DNA of 64,000 bases, from positions 682,001 through 746,000 of the forward strand of contig SADC01001278.1 in assembly GCA_004194705.1 (NCBI GenBank). The letters run 5' to 3'. The notes below the pieces were generated by a model that saw only the letters and a program-made list of their open reading frames with translations, did no database searches and was not told the origin of the DNA. The translations under genes were made by a program, and so were the position numbers. This document shows positions 43,601 through 53,615 of this stretch, piece after piece; positions within the stretch are counted from its first letter, which is position 1; each line of letters starts with the position of its first letter. The DNA is from Ditylenchus dipsaci. Taxonomy: Eukaryota > Nematoda > Chromadorea > Rhabditida > Anguinidae.

Positions 43601-44800
43601 AGGCATAACTGAATTTTGCAGCAAAAAGTCTTAATTTTGCAGCAAAATATCTTAATTTTGCAGCAAATCGATTTTGCAGCAAAAATTCTTAATTACAGTA
43701 AATATCTTAATTCTGCAGCAAATTATCTTAATTTGCAGCAAATTATCTTAATTCTGCAGCAAATTTTTCATAAAATGACTTGGATTGCTCAGAACCCCAC
43801 CTGGAGTGGCCAGAAGCCCCTGAAGTTGGTTTTTTTAGGGGTAATTGAAGGGACGGGGGGGGGCGTAAACTTTTTGGCGAAAATTCGTTTGGGCGGATCA
43901 GAATTCCAGTCCGATGGGCTTAATCGCTCAGAATTTCAGGTTTATGGTGTTTTGAGTGGTCTAGGGTGGAATTCTGAGCGATTAAGCCCATCGGACTGGA
44001 ATTGTGATCCGCCCAATCAAATTTCTGCAAAAAGTTCACCCCCCCCTTCAATCACCCCCCGAAAAACCACTTTCAGGAGCTTCTGGGCACTCCAGGGTGG
44101 GGTTCTGAGCAATCCAAATCATTTTATGAAAATTTGCTGCAGAATTAAGATAATTTGCTGCAGAATTAAGATAATTTACTGTAAATTAAGAATTTTTGCT
44201 TCAAAGTTGATTTGCTACAAAATTAAGACTTTAGCTGCAAAATTCAGTTATGCCCATTTTAAAAATGTGGATTAAATAGAAACCTGCGAATCGAATCCGA
44301 GTCAGGGATGAGATTTTTTCCCTTTTTAAAACATATCTACGTTATCAATAGTTTATTATGTAGAGGAGTTTTTATGATATTCTGCACATTTAACCTTTCT
44401 TGTCATAGTATCGCACCAAAAATATCTACTCAAAAGAGCTGGATTGTATATCCAAGTTTCAGTCGGCCAGTGAAGATCCCTTCCGCTGCAACTTTGAGCA
44501 CCGTATAGAGCCAGCTGCCTCCATATCTCCGAAAATAACCCTATTCTAACCGATGAGTATGAAACAAAGTCAGAGTTCTGCAGTTTTTGCTAACAACCTG
44601 AAATAAAGCTTTCAAGTAACTTCACCGAGGAAGATTTGAACACTCTCGAAGTCTTTCAGGTAGCTTTTGGAGATTTTTTGAAATTTTTAACAATCATTTA
44701 AGATTCCCCAACCAGGAAGTTGTTTGAAGCATTAGAGGTTGGGCGAAAAAACGAGTCGGAGGCAGATGTTGCTACGAATTCTATTGATCCAACATCATAA
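37632..44800 (+). CDS. SAPS-domain regulatory subunit of protein phosphatase 6
   Basis: The protein opens MFWNTLGLEYLVEERQLEKK, close to the MFWKF...LL start of the PP6R/SAPS family that binds and directs PP6 (Sit4) catalytic subunits in the cytoplasm. Exons recognised: 37632-37783, 39992-40081, 40125-40314, 41450-41497, 41628-41863, 41933-42139, 42190-about 42240, 42484-42746, 42805-42972, 43053-43209, and 3' exons near 44450-44520, 44610-44660 and 44707-44800 (ending NSIDPTS, stop). Helical-repeat landmarks include LLHKLISFFKLQTGNLNHLI, FYSKLVISFLS, DSLQSEEVVKKLLANMF and ANRLTQCQSYGEHIDALMK, followed by DLPDYEEW. Frame changes of one base occur near 41757-41770, 42590-42600, 42880-42908 and 43105-43130. 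They sit inside conserved sequence and often near homopolymers. AATAAA lies at 44870. It is either a real gene with assembly indels or a recent pseudogene. Confidence 0.85.
37893..38815. repeat. Array-armed foldback (GCACTTTAGTAGTCCAGCC units) in SAPS intron 1
   Basis: ATTGCACTTTAGTAGTCC at the left pairs with GGACTACTAAAGTGCAAT at the right. The left arm repeats AGTCCAGCCTGCACTTTA; the right arm repeats ATTTTTGGACTACTCAAAT. A hairpin element (38255-38470) and flanking sequence related to 35750-36180 lie between the arms. Confidence 0.7.
38255..38470. repeat. Hairpin element with CTAAGGTATGT stem (copy 4)
   Basis: GTGTCTAAGGTATGTGGGTG, then TGCGCATCTCAACTCCAAGC, the loop CCCGAAGGCGG and the inverse to ACTTACTTACCTTAGACATG. 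It is collinear with the copy at 35880-36095 including the flanking CTCTGGTATGCATACATTTT. Confidence 0.7.
39305..39755. repeat. Array-armed foldback (ACCTGAAATATGCCACGAAA units)
   Basis: TTGGTTTGCTAAAAACCTG at the left pairs with CAGGTTTTAGCAAACCAAA at the right. The arms hold two and three copies of ACCTGAAATATGCCACGAAA or its inverse. A further palindrome (39415-39650, with GCTTTCCAACAAGCTATCAA and its inverse) is nested inside. Both lie in intron 1 of the SAPS gene. Confidence 0.7.
40315..41449. other. SAPS intron 3 with pogo-like end
   Basis: No coding exon is recognised. GATGTTATATCCAGTTTCGA then CTGTAATAG at about 41080-41106 is a pogo-type right terminus with GTTATATC-like repeats before it; the left terminus is not seen. 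The rest is AT-rich. Confidence 0.45.
43590..44262. repeat. Array-armed foldback (AATTTTGCAGCAAA units) in a SAPS intron
   Basis: AAAGGCATAACTGAATTTTG at the left pairs with CAAAATTCAGTTATGCCC at the right. Each arm repeats CTTAATT(T/C)TGCAGCAAA at 16-20 bp spacing. The centre is a second palindrome around GAATTCCAGTCCGATGGGCT and its inverse. The long open frame across it is a by-product of the repeats. Confidence 0.75.
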
Positions 44801-44869
44801 CATGTTCATAACCCACTGAATAATAAGTTTTCTGTTTTAAAAGCACTGAAGTGCCCTGTTGTGACTTTT

Positions 44870-44875
44870 AATAAA
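44870..44875 (+). terminator. Polyadenylation signal of the SAPS gene
   Basis: AATAAA lies 70 nt after the SAPS stop codon, followed by a T-rich stretch (TTTTTTGTCTTATTTTGTTG). Confidence 0.55.
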
Positions 44876-45162
44876 TGTCATTTTTTGTCTTATTTTGTTG
44901 CTTTTCACGACTTTCTAAATTTGTAGATTTCACATACATTTTCTTTCAATTGCTGTAAACACATTTGCACTATATTTAACAGCTGTCAAATATAGTGTTT
45001 TTGGAGTTTTGTGTTTATACGCCCAGATAGACAGCTTTGTTTAAATCAGCAGTAACAATAGTTTTTGGGAAATCGCCCTTTGGTCACATTGAGAGTCGAA
45101 GTCGAAATAAAGCGCTGCTAAAAGTCGTCATTTTGCTTATACAAATGCAAGTCTGATAAATA

Positions 45163-45442
45163 AAACGGCTAGGTGAAACCTGCTTAAAAATACCTGCTCA
45201 ACGAAAACCTGCTTAACAAAATCCTGCTTTAAAAAAAAATATATATATAAACAGAATAAAAATTACATGATGGGTTTCATCAGTGAATTTGAATAGTAAT
45301 TTTACTTGTGAAACCCATCATGGGATTTTTATTCTCTTTCTATATAACGTTTTCTCTAAGCATGTATTCGTTAAGCAGGTTTTCGTTAAGCAGGTTTTCG
45401 TTAAGCAGGTTTTCGTTAAGCAGGTTTTCACCTAGCGAATAA
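45163..45442. repeat. Array-armed foldback (TTCGTTAAGCAGG units)
   Basis: GGCTAGGTGAAACCTGCTTA at the left and GCAGGTTTTCACCTAGCGAA at the right are inverted. The right arm has four near-perfect AAGCAGGTTTTCGTT units; the left arm has diverged inverses (CCTGCTTAACAAAAT). The core is an imperfect palindrome around GATGGGTTTCA. Confidence 0.75.
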
Positions 45443-46039
45443 AACACCGTAAATACTATAAAGTTATGGGGATTTCCTACATTTCCTACTTTTTTGCAGA
45501 ATGCACAATTGGGACAAACGATTTACGTGATTCGTTTGTCCCTTTTGTGAACTTTTCTAATTCGCCTTTTTTAAACATCGAACCTGAGGTTATAGCTTTA
45601 AATTCTGGTGGTATCAGATTTTATTTTTTCCTGAAAAGTAGTCATGTTTTAGAAACCAGTAAGCGTCGGGGTGGGTGGGCAAAACACCTGGTACTTCCCT
45701 TAAATGGGTATTCACTTTTTAAAATGCGAAATTATGGATTTAGCTGAAATTAATTAAAAATTATTAAATCCTATCCAGAATCATGTATTGAACATGGTTT
45801 GATAATCTGAAACAGCGATTTTATTTGCAAAAACCCCCAGTATATGAATTTTCGCAAATCCATAGGGTATCCAGGCGGTGTTCAGACTGTTGTACCCAGA
45901 TAGAAGTACGGAGGTGTAGTACAAAGGCATTGCCTAGGTACTAGTACTCTGGTGTAAGTGCTTAAGGCGGCACCGAATTCATCCACACACGATTCACTAC
46001 ATACTCCCTTGCAATGTGGACTGGATAAGCAAACCGAGT

Positions 46040-46400
46040 ATTCGCCCACTTGGAGCAATTTTGTTCACTTTTTCGGGCTCCAAAACTGTTTTCTGACTAA
46101 CTGGGGTATTCTGAAGATGGTCGATAGTGGTAAAATGCCGTTTTGTAGGGTATTTTTTTGAGTGTTGGGAAAGAATGATTTTACAAAAATTGATTTCACC
46201 AAACTCAAAAATTACCTTAAGCTCCCCCCAGACTGCGGCGTAACACGACGCGCGTAACACAATTTGACTAGTGTTACGCGAAACTGTTTTTTGAGTCGCG
46301 TAACACGAGTCAAGTAACATAATTTGTTACGCGACTCGTGTTACGCATGTTTGTTACGCGTAACACTGCTTTCGAGTCACGTAACAAAGTCTCGTAACGG
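46040..46400. repeat. Left arm of a large inverted repeat (GTTACGCGTAACAC array)
   Basis: TTCACTTTTTCGGGCTCCAA, then GAAGATGGTCGATAGTGGTA and AATGCCGTTTTG, are all repeated inverted at 51340-51440. From about 46240 a palindromic GTTACGCG(A)-type array follows, matched by the array at 51155-51325. The pair encloses the Mutator-like element. Confidence 0.65.
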
Positions 46401-47150
46401 TTCGTACTCATATCACAACTCATTTGATCCCACCTCATTTGATCCTAATTTCGGTAATAGGCTAATTCACTCTCGGTAAATCATTTCCGGCAAATTTTTC
46501 GCCCAGTCATTCCCCAGTTAGTACTAGGATTTGAATCCGCCTAGTAGCATTAACTTTTTTGTGCTTATTTCATAACCTTTTCGGGTAAATATGTTTTGGG
46601 GAACCCATACCACACTAAACACTTAAATTATCCTCGAATACTTCAAACCACTATAGAAAACTTCGAACAGCTCTAAAGCAACTGGATGTTCAGTTGACAA
46701 ACCGACCTGTTGACTGATCGATGATCTAAGTATAAGTCAACCTGGACCATCCGATAAATTCCAGGTCATAAAATTCGAATAATGTGGTCTTCTTCTCTTG
46801 GGTTCTCTGTTGTTTTTTAGTTTTCGTAAAGGCTGAATCATAAAGACCGAAAGTTCCTTACTTACTTGACCGTAGTTTCATACTTATCCAACACAACCAG
46901 GAGAGAAGCATTTTTTATTGATAAAGTAGGAGATTTTTTAGCAAATGTAACGAACAAATAAGTGACAAACGGAAACATCATATTAGTTTGAAATTCCTCA
47001 TTTTGTTCTTCTCCACCTCTACAATTGGAAACTCCGCCAGATAATGCTGTACGACACTCCATTCAATTTTAAAACACATCTTTGGATTTTCTGCTTCCGT
47101 GACTGCCAAGTTCTTATAGCCTATGCGCTGCGAGTAAGTGAAATGGGGAT
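46401..47150. other. Spacer between the array and the Mutator-like element
   Basis: No gene is recognised. Two phrases, CTCATTTGATCC and CACCTCATTTGATCC, lie near 46420. The rest is unrecognised AT-rich DNA, presumably the interior of the surrounding GTTACGCG-armed element. Confidence 0.4.
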
Positions 47151-47374
47151 GGGAAAATTAAAACTCAGGGACAAAAACACCGCATAGGACAAAACAACCG
47201 GCGTGCCGAAAACACCGCCGGACAAAAACTAGACCGCGGACAAAATACGCGCGAGCCAAACACCGCAGACAAAACACCGCCGGACAAACACCGCCTAGAC
47301 AAAACACCGCCGTTGTTAAAACCTATCCTGCTATCTTCATAAGCTTGGATAACCTTTTTCTGTAATGTACTTTT

Positions 47375-47381
47375 TTGTCAG
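47375..47381 (+). promoter_or_regulatory. Putative spliced-leader acceptor of the transposase gene
   Basis: TTTGTCAG ends 10 nt before the ATG at 47392, which starts the FLYWCH exon. An upstream ATG at 47365 would lie before this acceptor. Confidence 0.4.
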
Positions 47382-47391
47382 AAATCTGCAA

Positions 47392-49838
47392 ATGGATGAT
47401 CTATTAAAAAACCCTACGCCGCTTTCTCAAACAAAGGCGCGAAGAAAGTACGTGCATGAAGGAAGGATGTACGTCAAGAATCGCGATCTCAGAGGTACTA
47501 ACAGAGGGAAACTTTCGGCAGAGTGCGATCAGCGGGCGATAGGATGCAAAGGAAGAGCTTGGTTTACGAAGAAGGTCAGTTCATCAAGTAAGTTATTTTG
47601 GTCGTTTTTAATTCCCTTATAATATTTTTGGCTTAAGAATGGTGTCAGAGCATGATGCGAAGCAAATCCGTCTCACATTGCTGTGACTGCCATAAGAAAT
47701 GAAGAAAAACGGTTAGCTACAACTACTACAATGGTAATCATTGAGTCCTTATTTATTTCTTACAACATTCATTGCAGCGAACAGGAGAATATTGGCACAG
47801 GTTCCGGAACAAAGCAAGAACTTCTGGAGTTCAGGGTGAGTTGCCGAGAGCTGAAGCTAGAAAGCGAGGAATTCGAGAGCCAGAACAGATTCTGAAGACT
47901 GTAAGCCTCCTGCTATTCCGACTTCTTTGGAGGTTTTTATATAAGCGTGAAGTTACTGATTTCATATGTCTCTTTTCCAGAGCGTATATCCCTTCTCGTA
48001 CAAGTTTATGAAGCCGTCTCGGCGTGATCCTGACAAATGGTTGCTAGCAGAGATCCGCGTTTGATAAGGCGATCGGAGGAAGGATTTTCGTATTTGGCCG
48101 AAAAAGCTACACCCAGTGGATGGCACAGTCAAAAAGGTGTTCGTTGATGGGACTTTTCCAATTTCACCTCCTCTGTTTGAACAGGTCCAATTATTACATA
48201 ATCTATATTATGGAATTTTTATTTGCTGCAAGGTTTTTGTGGTGCTTGCCAAAAAGAAATGAATACGTCTCCCATCGCAACGGCCTTGCTTCCAAACAAA
48301 AGGGCTGTCACATATCGAAATTCTTTCAAATGGTACATGATGTGTTCCACAGCTCAACCCTCAAGGAGTCTCATGTGATTATGAACTGGCCATTCAGAAT
48401 GCAGCTTCGCGGAGAATGGAGGGTGTATCGATCGATGGTGCTACTGGCATCTCTGCTCCAACCTTTACAAGCATCTGAACAAGAGGGTCTCTCTGCTCAG
48501 TACGATAGCGATGCTCAGTTTGCTCATGAGGTACGTTGATATAATTTTCAGAGTATCTTTACTTAGTTTTAGTGCCGCAAAATGTGGCATTAGCATGTGT
48601 CCTATCTCGCCTTGATGAATGCTCACGTCACTGAGAGGAATCTTCCAGCCGTTTTAAGTCCATTCTAGATTGGTTTGAAACTACTATCTTGGTAATTGTT
48701 ATCTCGTTTGAAATACTTCTATTCTTTGATTTTCAGGCCCTATGCAGCCTGATGGAGTTCGCAAAACAGCTCGCTTTCCAATAGACTCGTGGAATCTCGT
48801 TTGAGAGGATTGAAATGGTGAAAACAGAACAAACAACTACGCTGGTTAATTTTCGTATGGTAAGATTTGCTTTAAAATCTAAAGATTTTAGAAGCTCATC
48901 ATCGTAAGTTGCTTGCGAACTGGGGGTTTGTCATCCAAATTTATGGAGATTCATCGATTCAATGAAGGTAATATTTGACTTGATTTGCTTTATGATCGCT
49001 TTGTACGGTTACATGTTAAGCTTGTCCCAACGAGGCGTAGATGAAGCTACAGTGAAATGGTTCTTGGACATGCACCGCCGTCAGCTCAAAAATACCGAAT
49101 GGCTGATGAAAGAATGCTCGCTTTGGTAAAGAAGGCTGTTAAAGCGTGGAGTGAAAATTGTCCCTATGGATACCTGTCAGGTATTGCCTACAACTTCCGG
49201 ATGGCGCAGGGTCCTTATCAGTTTCCGGAAGCGCAAGACGAGGAGGAATTGCTGATAGTCAATGAACGAGTGCCAGAAAACAGTCGGAATCAAAGCGGAA
49301 GGTTAAATTTGATATAGAATTGTGAAATGATTTTTATTTCGTTCAGCATTACTTTATGCATGGCTTTTAGTAATTTCACCGCCCTTGAAAAAAGCCCCGC
49401 CCCGACTCACCCTGAAATGAGAGAAAGACATATTGCGCTGCCTTACCTATCCGTGGAAGGATGAGCCCAGCAAAATCAAGTTGATCAAGGGGGACAAATA
49501 ACTGCTTCTACCGGTACATCAAAGACCACGTGGAATTCTAAAATAATCTCATTCATATTATAGGTGCATTAGCTTGCTTGGAGTACAAAGACGAGGAGGA
49601 GCATGAGCGAGTGCGACGAGAAATGATGGCATTCCTCCTAGGCAACAAGCATCATTCGTGGATCAAATACTTTGGAGGCGCTGATGGGGTGTATGAATAC
49701 GCTAGAAGTTTTCTCAACTCGGGGAAGGGGCAGCAGCATGCAACTCATCTTGGCCTCCAAGCTACAACACTAACTTCATCCTCTATCAACCGACCAATTG
49801 CCTCGCTTCGTACCATTCTCGTCGACAAGGTTGGTTAG
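47392..49838 (+). pseudogene. MULE transposase with N-terminal FLYWCH and C-terminal OTU-like region (frame-broken)
   Basis: Exon 1 (47392-47574) starts MDDLLKNPTPLSQTKARRKY and ends CKGRAWFTKK; with the Tyr/Trp/Cys pattern this is a FLYWCH zinc finger. Later blocks match the MULE transposase domain: KKVFVDGTFPISPPLFEQ (about 48130-48185), CDYELAIQNAA (48375), GCYWHLCSNLYKHLNKR (48450), LSAQYDSDAQFAHE, the RFPIDSWN and NRTNNYAE region (about 48775-48840), and KAWSENCPYGYLSGIAYNFR (49145-49200). The 3' part reads IKLIKGD, NCFYRYI, then YKDEEEHERVRREMMAFLL. That resembles the GD-x-N-C and HExxR blocks of OTU cysteine proteases. Short introns are present, and frame changes interrupt nearly every block. 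AATAAA is at 50041. It is either an inactive copy or one with sequence errors. Confidence 0.75.
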
Positions 49839-50164
49839 CTGAACTTATTTGTTGTAATGGATTTGGGTGGATTCAGGACTTTCTTTCCGGTAGCATGGAG
49901 CCGCGTGTGGGATTCATTCGTTTTCAGGGATTTCCAAAAGAGCATTTTTGATGTGGCGAAATTTGAGATGAAGGAAATTATTTGAGTGTTATAGTGCTAA
50001 CCTTTGTTTGTCCTTTGAGTTGTTGTTATGAGCTTGTTTCAATAAAGTTGGTGGTTGTTACGACTCATTACGACTCATTGCATGGCGATGGAAAAATTGT
50101 ACTCTTCATTAAAAGTCTTTAAAGAGTCTTTAAAATTGTTCACAAATTTTTATTTTTTTGAAAT

Positions 50165-50325
50165 TATAGTACTTTATCCTCGCCTCGTACTCGTATTCTT
50201 AATTTTTAGTTCGTACTCGTACTCGTACTCGTACCTCTATTTCAGCTGCTCGTACTTCGTACTCGTAGTACGAGTACGGTACAGTACGAGTACGAGTACG
50301 AAATACGAGTACGAGTTCCAACACT
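50165..50325. repeat. Palindromic GTACTCGTA repeat
   Basis: Runs of TACTCGTACTCGTACTCG in the left part face TACGAGTACGAGTACGA in the right part. The unit is self-complementary over GTAC. It lies in the 3' non-coding part of the Mutator-like element. Confidence 0.65.
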
Positions 50326-50879
50326 GATTGAGCGGAGAAAAATTACTCTTTGACTAAAATGATATTTGCGGCTAGATATTTGCAGATAACGATGAAGATA
50401 CGGTCCAATACCCAATAGCAAAGTAAAACTAGTTTGCAAACATGGTCTAGTCAAACAGTAATAGAATCAGGGTTTCGAACATCCTGAGGTAAGACAAAAG
50501 TGCCAGAAAACAAAAAAAAGACAGAGATAGAACTCCTCTTTCACTGAGATTAAGATCTCCACGACATCCCACATGAATCTCCAGCCATAACTGGAAAAAT
50601 GAAATCGGCGGTGTTTTGTCCTAGGCGGTGTTTTGTCCGGCGGTTTTTGTCATGGCGGTGTTTGGCTCGCGGTATTGTCCCGCGGTGTTGTGTCGGCGGT
50701 GTTTTGGTAGGCGGTGTTTTGTCCTAGGCGGTGTTTTGTCCCTGCGGTGTTTTGTCCTATGACCCAGTGAAATTGATCGTAGCCATCTGAAAAATTAAAA
50801 CTCATACACATAGAGCAAAACTGAGAGAAATAAGGTTTCTTAGTGAGCAGTGCCCTGAGAATGTTCAAATGATGCTAAT

Positions 50880-50960
50880 GAACTAGTTTTTACCTGTACG
50901 AATTGATACCTATACGAGTTGGGTTATACGAGTTGGAATCTATACGAGTTGGGTTTTTAC
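50880..50960. repeat. Short array (TATACGAGTTGGGTT units)
   Basis: Four GTACGAATTGATACC/TATACGAGTTGGGTT-like units lie in a row. The inverse unit (CCCAACTCGTAT) forms the larger array at 63440-63615, so this may be one arm of the same family. Confidence 0.6.
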
Positions 50961-51149
50961 CCCATATCTGTCGATTGAAAAAGATCGTAAAAAATAATGA
51001 TCCTGGTCTAAATATAAAAAAAATAGCACTTGCAGTTGGTAGACACTATATAAAGATTATTTCTAGGCAAAGATGGTTTTTTGTGAATAGCCCTGTAAAG
51101 AAAGAAACAGGGTTAACAGGATTACGTTAACAGGACCAAAATAATCGTT

Positions 51150-51440
51150 GACCTCAAATGTGTTACGTGACTCAGTTGTTACGCGTAACACGCAAAATAC
51201 TACACGTAACATCGAAAATCGCTGTTACGTGACTTTTGTTACGCGGGTCTGTTACGCGACTCAAAAAAGGTTACGCGTAACAGAGTCGCGTAACACAAGT
51301 CGCGTAACAGAATTTGTTACGTGTAACGCCGGAGTCTAGGTGGAGCTTAACAAAACGGCACTTTACCACTATCAAACCATCTTCAGCATGCTTGAATTAG
51401 TCCAGAAAACCGGTTTTGAAACCCGAAAAAGTAAAAAACA
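51150..51440. repeat. Right arm of the large inverted repeat (GTTACGCGTAACA array)
   Basis: The GTTACGCG/CGCGTAAC array (51155-51325) is followed by CAAAACGGCACTTTACCACT, ACCATCTTCAGCATGC and TTGAAACCCGAAAAAGT. These mirror the left arm at 46040-46400 in order. Confidence 0.65.
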
Positions 51441-51974
51441 TGATGCCATAGCCAACACTAAAGGATTAGTTGTAGCCTTTTGGTCCCTTCTCCCACTTCC
51501 ATGGATTTGTTTCAGCACCAGCACGTCTTATCAATCTGTACGAAAAAGTTTTTTTTCAGTGCGGAATGCACGCTTAAGCCTCTTTTAATAACGCTAGCCT
51601 CTGAGCGACTAAGAGCCTCTGCATAAGTTAAAAAGGATTGAAAAAAGTCACGAGCTTAAACAAAAACAATGAAATTAAAAAAGGCTCGAATTCGAAAAGT
51701 GCACAAAATAGGACAACGAATTACGTAATTCGTTTGTCTCCTTTTGTGCATTTCTGCAAAATGGGACGAAAGGCTACCCACTTATTTCGACTTCGACCTC
51801 TCACTGACCAGGGAGTCACTCTTTTTCCCAAAATATCTTCCTGAATGAAAGTCCGCTGATATCAAGTCGAAAAACGTCTTCAGTGTTCAGTCAAAACTGA
51901 GTGCCGATAATGTTACTTTCTAATTACAAAGTCCATCTTTTAGATGGTGTCAATAATTTCACCAAGAGACACGG

Positions 51975-52065
51975 ACAATTTATCCCTGGACAATTCATCC
52001 CAGGACAATATTAACCCAGAATCGTCCTGGGGATGAATTGTCCCCGGGATGAATTGTCGCGTACC
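51975..52065. repeat. Small foldback (GGACAATTCATCCC units)
   Basis: CGGACAATTTATCCCTGGAC, AATTCATCCCAGGAC and the inverses GGGGATGAATTGTCCCCGGG and ATGAATTGTC face each other within 90 bp. Confidence 0.65.
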
Positions 52066-52231
52066 CTTTCACCGAGGCTATGGACTTATTTCGTCCAATT
52101 CCTAAAAATTTCTACCGATCTAGTGATTTTTTAACAAATTTTGTACGGCCTGGAGCTGTGAATTAACGCTCTCTAACAAAAACAATGATTGCCTTGATTA
52201 GCTCACAAAAGTTCAGGAAAAAAGGGTGTTT

Positions 52232-52392
52232 AAAAGGGCAACCAGACATTTTCTAATATTTTAGAATTTGTCGCGCGACATTTTCTAATATGTTTTCGGT
52301 CGATTCGGTCGTTTCGCCCGAATTTACCGAAAAAATATTAGAAAATGTGGCGCGACAAATTCTAAAAATTAGAAAATGTCTGGTTGCCGTTT
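52232..52392. repeat. MITE (GACATTTTCTAATATT units)
   Basis: GGCAACCAGACATTTTCTAA and its inverse TTAGAAAATGTCTGGTTGCC bound about 150 bp; CGCGACATTTTCTAATATG repeats inside. The terminal GGCAACC is shared with the foldback at 29209-29803. Confidence 0.65.
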
Positions 52393-52550
52393 AAAAGAGC
52401 ATACCAGTCCATTACAGTGAGAAAAAGGCGAAGACCAACAGTGTTTTTCAAATTTTACACGAGACGAATGAAAAGGGGATGATTTTTGAATAATTGCTGG
52501 TCGTCGCCTTTATTTGCACTGTAACGTGCTATTATGCCCCTTTAAAAGGC
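52388..52550. repeat. MITE, TTTAAAAGAGCATACCAG ends
   Basis: TTTAAAAGAGCATACCAGTC at the left and TGCTATTATGCCCCTTTAAA at the right are inverted. Inside, GGCGAAGACCAAC pairs with TGGTCGTCGCC. It is the same family as 27909-28243 and abuts the preceding MITE. Confidence 0.65.
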
Positions 52551-52608
52551 AAAATACTGTATTTTGAAAATTAGACGATAAATTAGACGATCAGGATCTT
52601 AAAACACT

Positions 52609-52619
52609 TTGAGTTTTAG
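52609..52619 (+). promoter_or_regulatory. Putative spliced-leader acceptor of the RagA-type gene
   Basis: TTTGAGTTTTAG ends 11 nt before the ATG at 52631. Confidence 0.45.
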
Positions 52620-52630
52620 ATAAAAACACA

Positions 52631-52975
52631 ATGTCCAAACGCAAAGTGCTGTTGATGGGAAAGAGTGGCGCAGGCAAGACCAGCATGAGGTCTATTATAT
52701 TCGCCAATTACATAGCAAGGGACACAAGTCGTCTTGGGCCCACTATGGAAGGTAATAACAATTTGAAAATTTTTGGTACTCTTACATTAAAAGTTTGTTT
52801 TAGTGGAGCATGCACACGTCAAGTAAGTTTCGGCTCAAAAGTGTTTTCAACAAAAAAGAATTGAATACAGGTTTCTCGGTAATATGGTGCTACATTTGTG
52901 GGACTGTGGAGGTCAAGAAACTTTCATGGAAATTACATGACTGCCCAACGAGACCAGATATTCAAAAATGTTCAG
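52631..52975 (+). CDS. RagA/Gtr1-type small GTPase, 5' part only
   Basis: Exons are 52631-52751, 52804-52822 and 52871-52975. The first reads [20 protein letters not shown] with the P loop GKSGAGKT and the switch I-like [11 protein letters not shown]. The second gives VEHAHV. The third gives [20 protein letters not shown] with the WDCGGQ G3 motif, then, after a 1-base loss at about 52928-52933 (AAA where AAAA is expected), [14 protein letters not shown]. This is the Rag family, which signals amino-acid sufficiency to TORC1 at the lysosome. The NKxD-type motif and the roadblock C-terminal domain are not found downstream; a 350-bp palindromic element follows at 53149. The gene may be truncated, or its 3' exons may be rearranged away. 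Confidence 0.8.
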
Positions 52976-53148
52976 GTTAGTTAACCGGGACATTTTTGCG
53001 AAACGTCTATACAATGATCCGAGATTATGTTTGAACCTATTCTTACTGGCGTAGTCCTCCAAATGCCATGTGAATTTTGCTTCCCACCTCTGAAAGCTAA
53101 CAAAAATTTTAGGAATGACCCATAACCCATGGTTTTTAAGAAATACAG

Positions 53149-53502
53149 GGTGTTTCAAGAATTTCAAGCACTTTTAAACGGCCATAACTTTTTGTATTGA
53201 CACAATTTCAAAATTCTGTAAACGCAGATCGGTTCCGTTTGCTCTAACAATTTTTGGTATATGTCAAAAACACGATTTTTGCTTGGTCCCCCTGTAGTTT
53301 GGGCTCTGATCTGTAGATGGCCTCTGGATAGGTGAGACCTAAACCACAGGGGGGACCAAGCAAAAATCGTGTTTTTGACATTATATACCAAAAAAATTGT
53401 TAGAGCAAACGGAACCAATCTGCGGTTACAGAATTTTGAAATTGAGTCAATACAAAAAGTTATGTCCGTTTAAAAATGTTAGAATTTCTTGAAACACCCT
53501 GT
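53149..53502. repeat. Palindromic MITE, CAGGGTGTTTCAAGAAT ends
   Basis: AGGGTGTTTCAAGAATTTC pairs with GAATTTCTTGAAACACCCT. The arms are nearly fully complementary across 350 bp (AAACACGATTTTTGCTTGGT with its inverse near 53355). A diverged copy lies in the Lon intron at about 58650-58990. Confidence 0.75.
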
Positions 53503-53615
53503 AGTATGAGTGGGTATTGCGGTGTTTTTTAGAACTTGTAAAAAACGTTTTTAAAACACTTCGACTCCTAGCACATTTTGTGGACCTCACAACTGGGGAC
53601 CAGACTTTTCAGGAA

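Larger units (their letters stand above)
47154..50804 (+). mobile_element. Mutator-like (Phantom-like) DNA transposon with array-type inverted arms
   Basis: The left arm (47168-47325) repeats ACAAAACACCGCC(G/T) about every 15-20 bp. The right arm (about 50605-50765) is the inverse (GGCGGTGTTTTGTCC). Between them lies a gene with FLYWCH, MULE transposase and OTU-like parts (47392-49838). The 14-bp sequence AAAATTAAAACTCA occurs at 47154-47167, directly outside the left arm, and at 50791-50804, 26 bp outside the right array; this is a candidate target-site duplication. Transposases of the Phantom group of Mutator elements are known to carry FLYWCH domains. The same unit forms a second, transposase-less arm pair at 60225-61700. 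Confidence 0.7.

Noticed and set aside
43616..44275. Plus-strand 219-codon open frame, one of the longest in the window
   Set aside because: It spans the AATTTTGCAGCAAA foldback from arm to arm; sequence such as LILQQNILILQQ mirrors the array.
50055..50327. Plus-strand frame with SYSYSYLY repeats
   Set aside because: It arises from the TACTCGTACTCG repeat downstream of the transposase polyadenylation signal.
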